From assembly GCF_000296815.2 (NCBI RefSeq), contig NZ_CAIT01000006.1, positions 254,777 through 318,776 on the forward strand: a DNA stretch of 64,000 bases, in the 5' to 3' direction. The notes under the pieces are model-generated. The model was not told where the DNA came from. It was given only the letters and a program-made list of their open reading frames with translations, and searched no databases. A program made the translations under genes and the position numbers. The DNA is from Fibrisoma limi BUZ 3. Lineage in GTDB: Bacteria; Bacteroidota; Bacteroidia; Cytophagales; Spirosomataceae. How positions within the stretch are numbered: position 1 is the stretch's first letter; every line of letters starts with the position of its first letter. Positions 44,082-52,275 of the stretch are shown here, in pieces.

Positions 44082-46529
44082 ATGATGACGTTGAAAAAAG
44101 CCGGTCGACTATTGGTGGCACTCTTTTTGGCCCAGGCCTGGCACCCGGTGGCAGCCCAGTCGAAGCAGACCGTGTATGGCTACGTTCGTGACGCAGCAAA
44201 CGGCGAAGGAATGGTTGGGGCATCCGTGCGTCTCAAAAGTCAGCCAACGGGCGTCACAACCAATCCGTACGGGTATTTTTCGCTGACACTGCCACCGCTT
44301 GCTGATACGTTGATTATCAGCTTTATCGGATTTCAGAGCCAGTCGCTGTCAGTTGCCGCGCTAAAGCCGGAGCAGGCGGTTCAAATTCGGCTGGTAGCCG
44401 TAGCCCGGCAAATGAACGAGGTGACGGTCCAGGCCAACGGAACCCCTCAGAACATTCGAAGTCTGGAAATGGGTACCGTTCGGCTGGATTTGAAAACGCT
44501 GAAAACCCTGCCGACTTTACTGGGCGAGGTGGATCTGGTGCGAAGTCTGCAACTGCTACCCGGTGTAACGTCGGTAGGAGAAGGGGCTACCGGCTTTAAC
44601 GTTCGCGGGGGCAGGGTGGATCAGAACCTGATCCTGCTAGACGAAGCGCCGGTTTACAATTCATCCCACTTGATGGGGTTCTTTTCGGTCGTCAACTCCG
44701 ATGCCGTAAAAGATGCGACACTCATTAAAGGTGGCGTACCGGCGCAGTACGGTGGGCGGCTGTCGTCGGTGCTGGATGTGCGGATGAAAGAAGGGAATAC
44801 CGAACGGTTCCAGGCCGCCGGTGGGGTGGGGACCCTCAGCAGCCGGCTAGCCATCGAAGGGCCGTTGGGAAAAGGCAATTCGAACCAGCAGAATACGAGC
44901 CGGGGCTCCTTTCTGGTGGCGGGGCGTCGTTCCTACTCCGACCTGATAATTGGCCTTTCCGGCGATGAGCAGCTACGAAGAAACAGCATCTACTTTTATG
45001 ACCTGAGCGCGAAAGTAAACTACCGAATCGGAGCGAAAGACCGGATTTATGGATCGCTGTATTCGAGCAAGGATGTATTCCGGGTGGATTTTCAGGGCAA
45101 AAAGGTTGACATGGAATGGATGAATCAGACGGGTACGCTTCGCTGGAACCACCTGTTTTCCCGACGACTTTTTGCCAACCTCACCGGCGTTTATAGTGCT
45201 TATACGTATCAACTCGGTATTCCGCAGGAAGCGCAGGGCGACATCTCGCTTGATCTGCCCAAAGGTATTCGGGGAGCCGACTGGACGTCAGGTATCAGAA
45301 CCTATAACCTGAAAACCGATTTTACCTTTTACGCTGACTACCACAACACGCTCACGTTTGGGGGCAGTTTCCTGCGGTACCGCTTCGATCCTGGAGCGCT
45401 CTCACCAACCGGCAATGACTCGCCAGTGGAAGGTATTACGTTACCGGCCAAACATAGCCGGGAATACGCGCTTTACGTCGATAACGAACAAACGGCAGGC
45501 GCTCGCTGGGCTTTCCGGTATGGCCTTCGGTTATCGGGATACGATTACCTGGGGCCACAACGCGTTTATGACTACGTAGCGGTGGAGAAAGGGGCAAAAC
45601 GGCCTGCGAATGAGCAAACGTTTGGGTCGGGTACCGTCATTCGGTCGTTTTACAACCTGGAACCCCGGTTTTCGCTGCGGTACATAATCAACGACGAAAG
45701 CTCAATCAAGCTGAGTTACAACCGGATGGCGCAGTATATCCACCTGATTTCAAACACAACGGCCGCGTCGCCCCTGGATAACTGGACGCCATCGACAAAC
45801 AACATTCAGCCCGAACTGGCCGACCAGTTTTCGGCCGGGTACTTTCGAACGTTGAACCAGAAGCGCTGGGACGTATCGGCGGAGGTTTATTATAAAAGGG
45901 TACAAAACGTGATTGACTACCGCAATGGAGCCGAAACGCGCCTGAACCCTGATCTGGAAGCTGATCTTCTCTACGGTCGGGGCCGGTCGTACGGGCTTGA
46001 GACCTACGTGCGTAAAGCGGGCGGCAGGCTAACGGGCTGGCTTAGTTATACCTTGTCCCGCACGGAGCAACAGATCGACGGAATCAGCAACAATACCTGG
46101 TATGCCGCCAACCATGACCGGCGGCACGTGGGCTCCGCCGTTAGTACGTACGCCCTGTCAAAACGGTGGAGCGTTTCGGCTACTTTTACCTACAGCACCG
46201 GCATTGCCACAACCGCCCCCAACGCCCGGTACGAAGCAGACGGCGGAACCATCGTCGTGCCGATCAATACTGACAATGTCCGCAACAATTTCCGACTACC
46301 GGCTTACCATCGGCTTGATCTTTCGGCCACCTGGCGAGGCTGGTCCAAACCGGATCGTCGCTGGCGGAGCGAATGGGTATTTGGTCTGTACAACGTCTAC
46401 GCCCGCCGGAATCCGTTTTCCATCTATTTTGAGCAGAACGACGGGCTAAATACGCAGCAGACCAACGCGGTTCGGCTGGCTATCCTGGGTTCGATTCTGC
46501 CTTCCGTAACCTATAATTTTCACTTTTGA
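44082..46529 (+). CDS. TonB-dependent receptor with CarboxypepD_reg-like domain (DUF4249 partner)
   Basis: 815 residues with a signal peptide (LLVALFLAQAWHPVAAQ). The CarboxypepD_reg-like domain is at about 28-110 (VYGYVRDAANGEGMVGASV). The plug has LLPGVTSVGEGATGFNVRGG and LILLDEAPVYNSSHLMGFFS, and the barrel ends in PSVTYNFHF. It is clearly a paralogue of the receptor at 18950-21283, sharing the plug motif almost exactly. The start could also be the second Met. The stop is 2 bp before the DUF4249 ATG. It presumably imports a ligand selected by the DUF4249 lipoprotein. No STN domain. Confidence 0.93.
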   Translation: MMTLKKAGRLLVALFLAQAWHPVAAQSKQTVYGYVRDAANGEGMVGASVRLKSQPTGVTTNPYGYFSLTLPPLADTLIISFIGFQSQSLSVAALKPEQAVQIRLVAVARQMNEVTVQANGTPQNIRSLEMGTVRLDLKTLKTLPTLLGEVDLVRSLQLLPGVTSVGEGATGFNVRGGRVDQNLILLDEAPVYNSSHLMGFFSVVNSDAVKDATLIKGGVPAQYGGRLSSVLDVRMKEGNTERFQAAGGVGTLSSRLAIEGPLGKGNSNQQNTSRGSFLVAGRRSYSDLIIGLSGDEQLRRNSIYFYDLSAKVNYRIGAKDRIYGSLYSSKDVFRVDFQGKKVDMEWMNQTGTLRWNHLFSRRLFANLTGVYSAYTYQLGIPQEAQGDISLDLPKGIRGADWTSGIRTYNLKTDFTFYADYHNTLTFGGSFLRYRFDPGALSPTGNDSPVEGITLPAKHSREYALYVDNEQTAGARWAFRYGLRLSGYDYLGPQRVYDYVAVEKGAKRPANEQTFGSGTVIRSFYNLEPRFSLRYIINDESSIKLSYNRMAQYIHLISNTTAASPLDNWTPSTNNIQPELADQFSAGYFRTLNQKRWDVSAEVYYKRVQNVIDYRNGAETRLNPDLEADLLYGRGRSYGLETYVRKAGGRLTGWLSYTLSRTEQQIDGISNNTWYAANHDRRHVGSAVSTYALSKRWSVSATFTYSTGIATTAPNARYEADGGTIVVPINTDNVRNNFRLPAYHRLDLSATWRGWSKPDRRWRSEWVFGLYNVYARRNPFSIYFEQNDGLNTQQTNAVRLAILGSILPSVTYNFHF

Positions 46530-46531
46530 TA

Positions 46532-47359
46532 ATGAAAACCAACAGATTCATGCCTGGCCTGCTTTTGGTTGGACTAGGCTTAGCCGGCTGCGAAGACATT
46601 ATATCGGTCGAAGTACCCGACGGGGCAACGTACCTGGTCGTCGATGGCTGGATCTCAGACCAGCCGGGGCCGTGTACGGTACGGTTATCAACCACAGCGC
46701 CTTATTTCTCAAATCAGGCCACCCCGCGCGTACAGGGCGCTGAGGTGATGATTACAGACAACGACGGAACCCGGGACGTATTGAAGGAAACCGAGCCCGG
46801 TTTATATCAATCGGCTACGGTACGGGGACGAATCGGTGGTACCTACACGCTGTCGGTAACTGTAGCCGGGCAAACGTATACCGCCCAGACGCAGATCAAC
46901 CGGGTGCCGACCATCGACTCGCTGGGGGTTGTTTACCGGGAGGAAACGGACGATCACGATGCCGGTTACTACCTCACTTATTTTGGGCGGGAACTGCCTG
47001 GGCGTGGCGATCAGTATCGAATCAAGGTGTTTCGCAATGATACGCTGCTGAATAATCCGGAACTGGATTTGTTCTTCTTCAACGACGACTTCCTGGATGG
47101 GAAATACCTAAATGGCCTTGAGCTAAGTCCCGGCCCGTTTCGTTCGGGCGACCGGGCGCGGGTGGAGATTCATGCCATCACCGCCGATACGTATGGCTAC
47201 CTGGTCGAACTGCAACGACAGATGCGGAATGATGGTTTGTTCGCCAATCCCACCGAAAACGTATCGACGAACATTACCGCCGTCAGCAGGGATGCCCGGC
47301 CCGCTACGGGTTGGTTTGGTGGGTCCGCCGTTCAAAGCAAAACGATATACATACATTGA
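46532..47359 (+). CDS. DUF4249 lipoprotein
   Basis: 275 residues from the ATG at 46532. The lipobox is LAGC (Cys near 19) followed by EDIISVEV and the DUF4249 opening YLVVDGWISDQPGPCTVRLS. Ig-like strands AEVMITDNDGTRD and YTLSVTVAGQTYTAQT follow. It forms the second receptor/DUF4249 pair of the window. The pair starts only 2 bp after the receptor stop, so the two proteins are produced together. The predicted role is a surface-exposed partner of the receptor. Confidence 0.9.
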   Translation: MKTNRFMPGLLLVGLGLAGCEDIISVEVPDGATYLVVDGWISDQPGPCTVRLSTTAPYFSNQATPRVQGAEVMITDNDGTRDVLKETEPGLYQSATVRGRIGGTYTLSVTVAGQTYTAQTQINRVPTIDSLGVVYREETDDHDAGYYLTYFGRELPGRGDQYRIKVFRNDTLLNNPELDLFFFNDDFLDGKYLNGLELSPGPFRSGDRARVEIHAITADTYGYLVELQRQMRNDGLFANPTENVSTNITAVSRDARPATGWFGGSAVQSKTIYIH

Positions 47360-47424
47360 ACCATTCTTTCTGATTACCTTTCATGAGCAATGATACTGGG
47401 TAGGTCCGGCCCGGATCGAAAGAG

Positions 47425-48990
47425 ATGGTTTCCCTGAACACAATGACGTTAACCGGCAAAGCGGTAGAAACCCGGCAAGCACTGCTCTTGATGGGGTTTA
47501 TTCTGTCGAAGTTCATCCTTCAGTATACCCTGCTCAGTCCAGAATACGACCTGCAACGGGATGAGTATCTGCATCTTGACCAGGCGAATCATTTAGCCTG
47601 GGGATACCTGTCGGTTCCACCGATTACGTCGTGGCTTTCTTGGATCATCAAACAGTTGGGGAATTCGGTGTTCTGGGTGAAGTTTTTTCCGGCGCTGTTT
47701 GGGGCTCTGACCATCGTAATCGTCTGGAAAACCATTCAGGCGCTGAAGGGCAACACCTTTGCCCTGGTCCTGGGCGCTACGAGCGTCTTGTTTTCTGTGT
47801 TGCTGCGGCTCAACACGCTCTACCAACCCAATTCGCTGGATGTATTGTGCTGGACGAGTCTGTATTTTGTTATCCTGAAATGCATTCAGACACGGCAGCT
47901 CAACTGGTTTATCGCGGGTGGTCTGGTGTTTGCCATTGGTTTTCTCAACAAATACAACATTGGTTTTCTGCTGGCCGGATTCATACCGGCTCTTTTACTG
48001 ACCAGGCAGCGGAACCTGCTCTTCAGCCGAAATGCATTCATTGCCTGTCTGGTAGGTACCCTGCTCGTTTTGCCGAACTTGCTGTGGCAGTACAATAACG
48101 GCTTCCCCGTAATACACCACATGAACCAGTTAGCCGCTTACCAACTGGTCAATGTTGATCGATGGGCATTCCTGAGGGCTCAGTTTTTCTTTTTTGCGGG
48201 CTCCAGTTTTGTGATTGTTCTGGCCTTGTATGCCCTGCTGGTCTATCCGCCTTTTCGGCCGTATCGCTCGTTTTTCTGGGCCTTTTTCGGTACGATCCTC
48301 GTTTTTCTATACTTCCGGGCCAAGGACTATTATGCCATTGGTCTTCATCCCATTTATCTGGCTTTTGGGTCCGTATTCATCGCTGAAGCCCTAAAAACAG
48401 GGTGGAAGCGTTATCTCCAACCGGTTTGTCTGCTAATTCCGGTCGGTTTTTTTGGCTTCATGTACCAGTTCGCTTTTCCGAACAGGAGCCCGTCGTATAT
48501 CGTTGCCAATAGTCGGATATACCAGGAATTGGGTCAGCTTCGCTGGGAAGACGGCAAAGAGCACCCACTGCCGCAGGACTATGCCGATATGCTGGGTTGG
48601 CAGGAACTGGCCGCCAAGGTCGATCAGCTTTACGCAAAACTTCCGGAACCAAACCGCACCCTGGTTTTATGTGACAACTATGGGCAGGCAGGAGCCATCA
48701 ACTATTACACGAAGCAGGGTATTCAGGCGGTGTCGTTCAATGCCGACTACGTGAACTGGTTTGATCTGGATACGTATTACACAAATCTGATCCGGGTAAA
48801 AGAGGCAGGGGAAGTCAGCGACGAGTTTCGGGTAACGAGCCCTTACTTCAAGACCGCAATCGTAGGGGATAGCATTCAAAACCCCTGGGCCAGAGAACAT
48901 GGTACCGCTATTTTTGTCTTTACGGGCGCGAAGGTCGACATAAGGCGACGTATCACGAAAGAGATTGACCAGGTAAAGCAGTTTCACTGA
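47425..48990 (+). CDS. GT39-type (ArnT/PMT-like) membrane glycosyltransferase
   Basis: 521 residues. The catalytic acidic motif DEYLHLDQANHLAWGY (Asp46/Glu47 region) lies in the first periplasmic loop, as in PMT/ArnT proteins that use lipid-linked sugar donors. It is followed by about eleven hydrophobic helices (for example FALVLGATSVLFSVLL, IAGGLVFAIGFLNKYNIG). The C-terminal ~170 residues are soluble. It starts 65 bp after the DUF4249 gene. The acceptor is unknown; lipid A or a cell-surface glycan is likely. Confidence 0.85.
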   Translation: MVSLNTMTLTGKAVETRQALLLMGFILSKFILQYTLLSPEYDLQRDEYLHLDQANHLAWGYLSVPPITSWLSWIIKQLGNSVFWVKFFPALFGALTIVIVWKTIQALKGNTFALVLGATSVLFSVLLRLNTLYQPNSLDVLCWTSLYFVILKCIQTRQLNWFIAGGLVFAIGFLNKYNIGFLLAGFIPALLLTRQRNLLFSRNAFIACLVGTLLVLPNLLWQYNNGFPVIHHMNQLAAYQLVNVDRWAFLRAQFFFFAGSSFVIVLALYALLVYPPFRPYRSFFWAFFGTILVFLYFRAKDYYAIGLHPIYLAFGSVFIAEALKTGWKRYLQPVCLLIPVGFFGFMYQFAFPNRSPSYIVANSRIYQELGQLRWEDGKEHPLPQDYADMLGWQELAAKVDQLYAKLPEPNRTLVLCDNYGQAGAINYYTKQGIQAVSFNADYVNWFDLDTYYTNLIRVKEAGEVSDEFRVTSPYFKTAIVGDSIQNPWAREHGTAIFVFTGAKVDIRRRITKEIDQVKQFH

Positions 48991-49046
48991 TAAGCTGATC
49001 GGTTAATAGTCATCTTCGGTTTCCAGCTTTTTCGTTCGCAATCGCC

Positions 49047-49958
49047 ATGCTCATATGCTCAATGCCTGATCCATTGCTTTACAACGGCCAGCCAGCCCCG
49101 TTGTCGACCAATCGGGTTATGCTGGGGCGTACTCAGGAAGCGTATTGTTATCCTTCTCATCGAACGCCTTATTTGTTCATAACCAATCCCACGAACAAAG
49201 GCGAGTACAGCATCAACAACAGGCCAACCCAAATTGGCAGCCGCTTTTTTTACTTTTTAAACCCCGACGATACGCTGGAAATACGTTTCAGGGAAGCCAT
49301 AAGCCGGGAAACGCTGCTGATCCTGTTTACTGAGTCATTTGTTGGGGGAAGTTTAAGGGCGCTGACGGCCAGCCATGCCGCCCAGCTTGACAACCCCGTC
49401 GGCACGATTGATAGGTACCCCAGGTGGCCGGCTATTCCCATGCCCTTTATCGATTCGCTTCAGTCCGTCCTGCAAACCCTGGTCGTATCGGCATTGCCCT
49501 CTGAAGAGGTGCAGGCATTGCTTTTTGAGGTAGTCCAAAACGCTGCGGTGATTCATGATGAAACACAAAGGCAGCTAAGCTGTCTACAAGCGGTCAGGCA
49601 GTCCACGAAAGAAGAGTTGTACCGACGCCTGTTCCACTCGGTGGACTATATGCAGGACAATGTTACCCAGCCTTTAACGGTAGAACACATGGCCCGGGAA
49701 GTAGGCATGAATACATTTCATTTTCTGGCTACCTTCAAATCAGTATACCAGACAACCCCGCATCAGTTTTTTAGGGAGTTAAAACTGCAAAAAGCCATTC
49801 AATTACTCAGAAGCGGCCAGTATACCGTCAGTGACGTATGTTATCTGGTCGGTTTTGATAGTGTCAGTTCATTCAGTCTGCTCGTCAAAAAGCGGTTTTC
49901 CATTCCGCCGTCGGCTTTTGTGAAGGAGAGCGAAACACAAAAACCCAATTTTCGATAA
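49047..49958 (+). CDS. AraC-family transcriptional regulator
   Basis: 303 residues. An N-terminal cupin-like effector domain (about 20-110) includes NKGEYSINNRPTQIGSRFFYFLNPDD, given here by its parts NKGEYSINN and FFYFLNPDD. The C-terminal AraC double HTH (about 205-295) includes LTVEHMAREVGMNTFHFLATFK and VSDVCYLVGFDSVSSFSLLVKKRF. The start could also be the ATG five codons in (MPDPLL). The small SRPBCC gene that follows after 82 bp is a plausible target or partner. Confidence 0.9.
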   Translation: MLICSMPDPLLYNGQPAPLSTNRVMLGRTQEAYCYPSHRTPYLFITNPTNKGEYSINNRPTQIGSRFFYFLNPDDTLEIRFREAISRETLLILFTESFVGGSLRALTASHAAQLDNPVGTIDRYPRWPAIPMPFIDSLQSVLQTLVVSALPSEEVQALLFEVVQNAAVIHDETQRQLSCLQAVRQSTKEELYRRLFHSVDYMQDNVTQPLTVEHMAREVGMNTFHFLATFKSVYQTTPHQFFRELKLQKAIQLLRSGQYTVSDVCYLVGFDSVSSFSLLVKKRFSIPPSAFVKESETQKPNFR

Positions 49959-50040
49959 GTGGGTCTGGGAGCCAGGCTTTTACTTCGGTCAGTAATTACA
50001 AGGGACGTAACGCTTGTACAATACTTGTCGAATTAAAAGC

Positions 50041-50526
50041 ATGATGAACAACAAAGATTTCAACGCCGAAAGGGTGTCAAAGACCGCAACCTTTATCATC
50101 AACGCGTCAGTTGATACGGTATTCCCGCTTTTTGGCGCTTTTGAGGAGCGTAAATGGGCAGAAGGCTGGGAGCCTACGCTGATCTATCCATCTGCTGAAG
50201 TGATCGAAGAAGGCACGACGTTCAGGACAAAGGCGTATGATCCGGAGGAGGTAGACTACGTGTGGCGGGTCAATCAGTTCGACCCGGCTGCTTATTTGAT
50301 ACAATACCTGATTTTTACACCGAATCGCTACTGGACAATCACTGTCCGATGCGCTCCGGTAAGAGATGGTCAAACGCAAACTCACGTAACTTACACCTAT
50401 CTTGGGGTAAATCAGTTAGGTAACCAGCTCAACAAGCAATCGCTTGACCGAATGTACGCCAACAACCTGAACGATTGGGCAGAGGCCATTCACCTGTATT
50501 TACTGGAAAGCGGAGAGACGAATTGA
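50041..50526 (+). CDS. SRPBCC (START/AHSA1-like) family protein
   Basis: 161 residues from the ATG pair at 50041. The fold-defining START-like pattern is present: ATFIINASVDTVFPLFGAFEERKWAEGW, given here by ASVDTVFPLFGAF. A beta-sheet with YWTITVRCAPV and a long C-terminal helix (QSLDRMYANNLNDWAEAIHLY) complete it. These proteins bind hydrophobic ligands. It is followed 89 bp downstream by a strong terminator and probably shares regulation with the AraC gene before it. Confidence 0.8.
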   Translation: MMNNKDFNAERVSKTATFIINASVDTVFPLFGAFEERKWAEGWEPTLIYPSAEVIEEGTTFRTKAYDPEEVDYVWRVNQFDPAAYLIQYLIFTPNRYWTITVRCAPVRDGQTQTHVTYTYLGVNQLGNQLNKQSLDRMYANNLNDWAEAIHLYLLESGETN

Positions 50527-50615
50527 ACCGGCTTGCCAATCGTAACGAATTACGAAGTATGTTGGACGGAGTACGTTTCCATCTCAAGACGTAAGTGTGT
50601 GTTGTCTAATAAAGA

Positions 50616-50652
50616 AAAAAGGCCCTTAATCGCGTGGAAAGGGCCTTTTTTG
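50616..50652 (+). terminator. Rho-independent terminator after the SRPBCC gene
   Basis: aaaaaaggccctt (50616-50628) pairs exactly with aagggcctttttt (50640-50652) around an 11-nt loop, ending in a run of six T. A textbook intrinsic terminator. The following 238 bp to the subtilase gene are AT-rich with no gene. Confidence 0.9.
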
Positions 50653-50890
50653 CTAAATATATGAATACAACCTGAATAATTCGACGTGAGTGCTGTCGGC
50701 TAATGCCAACGGAAATTGTTACAAAGAAAGACTTTTTTGAAATATTCGGATAAATATAGAAGCACAATTGCAATAAGGCAAGTATTTGAACAGGATTATG
50801 TGCAATTAACGTGCATAATTATTTATAAGGTCAGTTTAAGTGGTTGATTGGTAAGTTGATCGAGTAATAAAGCCGCCAGATGGTTACTAC

Positions 50891-52072
50891 TTACTCGCCC
50901 GCTATTGGATCAGCCTGACCGTCGGGGTCACCCTGGACGTAGCCGCGTGTCGGGAAACTACTGCCCCGGATCAGCAGCAGACCCGCTACGTGCGGAGCGG
51001 CCATCGATGTGCCCGACAACGTAGCGTACCGGCCATCTTTGTAGGTCGACGAAATCCGGACGCCGTAGGCACATACATCCACGCTGCTGCCGAAGTTGGA
51101 AAACGACGCAAACCGGTTGTTGCGGTCCATCGCCGATACCGTAAATACATTGGGGTGGTTGACACGCGCCGGGGAGTAGGTATCCGCGTCTTCGCTTTCG
51201 TTGCCGGCCGCAATCGCAAACAGAATGCCTGCGTCGGCCGCCTGCCGGATGGCCCGGTCGAGGGTCGCCGACGTCCCTTCACCGCCCAGGCTCAGGTTGA
51301 CGACGTCGCCGGAGCGCCCGTTACGAACGACGTGATTAACCGCCTGAATAATTCCCGACAGTCGGCCTTCACCCAGTTGATTCAGCACCTTCAGCGACAC
51401 CAGCCGCGCGCCCGAGGCAATGCCCGTTACGCCGATGCTGTTGTTTTTGGCACCGATGATGCCCGCTACGTGCGTACCGTGGCCATTTTCGTCGTCGGGG
51501 GTTTTGCCGGTGATGAACGATACACTACGTTCGGCATCCACGTTGAGATCGGGGTGGTCGAGATCGATACCCGTGTCGATAACCCAGACCGTTTTGCTGG
51601 TTTGCAGATCACCCCGGCCGTAGCCCGTCTGACTGATGTTCCAGGACAGGGTACTGGTTGTGGCAACATCCACGCAGTTGCAGATGGACATGATCCGGTC
51701 GGGCTCGATCCGTTCAACGGCCGGGTCCTGCTGCAACCGGACTGATTCGGCTTCGGTCAGGTGCGCCAGGAAACTGGGTTGTTCACCCGAAGCGAGCATA
51801 TCAACATGGGCGTCAGCAACCTGATAGCGGGACAGTAACTGTTCGGCGGCTACCCCCATCCGGGCGTTGGAACTGGTGCCGGGCAGCGCTTCCGGTTTGT
51901 AGGTTACGATGTATGATCCGCTAATAATCTGACCGTTATTGGCCGACGCTTTAACCAGGCAGTCGGCCGAAATACCGGCCGGCTCAACATCCTGATCGGC
52001 CTGGCAACTGAGCAAACCAAGCCCGATAAAGGCAGCCTTCGCACAGGCTGACAGAGACGAAACGTATCGCAT
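50891..52072 (-). CDS. Subtilisin-like serine protease (S8), outer-membrane lipoprotein
   Basis: 393 residues from the ATG at 52072. Lipobox LLSC with Cys23. An inhibitor-I9-like propeptide (about 50-125: YIVTYKPEALPG) precedes the S8 domain with a complete triad: Asp166 in VIDTGIDLDHPD, His198 in NGHGTHVAG and Ser356 in SGTSMAAPHVAG. The oxyanion Asn291 is in AAGNE. The C-terminal GDPDGQADPIA is typical of this Bacteroidota lipoprotein group. It stands alone, converging with the SRPBCC gene. It probably degrades surface proteins or processes secreted ones. Confidence 0.93.
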   Translation of the reverse strand: MRYVSSLSACAKAAFIGLGLLSCQADQDVEPAGISADCLVKASANNGQIISGSYIVTYKPEALPGTSSNARMGVAAEQLLSRYQVADAHVDMLASGEQPSFLAHLTEAESVRLQQDPAVERIEPDRIMSICNCVDVATTSTLSWNISQTGYGRGDLQTSKTVWVIDTGIDLDHPDLNVDAERSVSFITGKTPDDENGHGTHVAGIIGAKNNSIGVTGIASGARLVSLKVLNQLGEGRLSGIIQAVNHVVRNGRSGDVVNLSLGGEGTSATLDRAIRQAADAGILFAIAAGNESEDADTYSPARVNHPNVFTVSAMDRNNRFASFSNFGSSVDVCAYGVRISSTYKDGRYATLSGTSMAAPHVAGLLLIRGSSFPTRGYVQGDPDGQADPIAGE

Positions 52073-52227
52073 GGGTCCTAACAAGCAAGTGGCGTTAAGA
52101 AAACGAGAAGAATGTGCGTAGAACTGTCAGATCATGCGGTCGCCTGCCCCCGAAAAAGTAGCTGTTTACTAAACGAAAAACCGATGGTTTTGGTACGTCA
52201 AGTTGACGGGTCAAATCGACGTTTGCC

Positions 52228-52268
52228 GGGTTGGTCGCGGCCATCCGGCCCTTTTTAGCGACCAACCC
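52228..52268 (-). terminator. Hairpin after the type IX secretion substrate gene
   Basis: gggttggtcgc (52228-52238) pairs exactly with gcgaccaaccc (52258-52268), with an extra ggcc pair inside the loop. It starts 8 bp after the stop codon of the minus-strand gene at 52276 and probably terminates it. Confidence 0.7.
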
Positions 52269-52275
52269 AGGGTGT

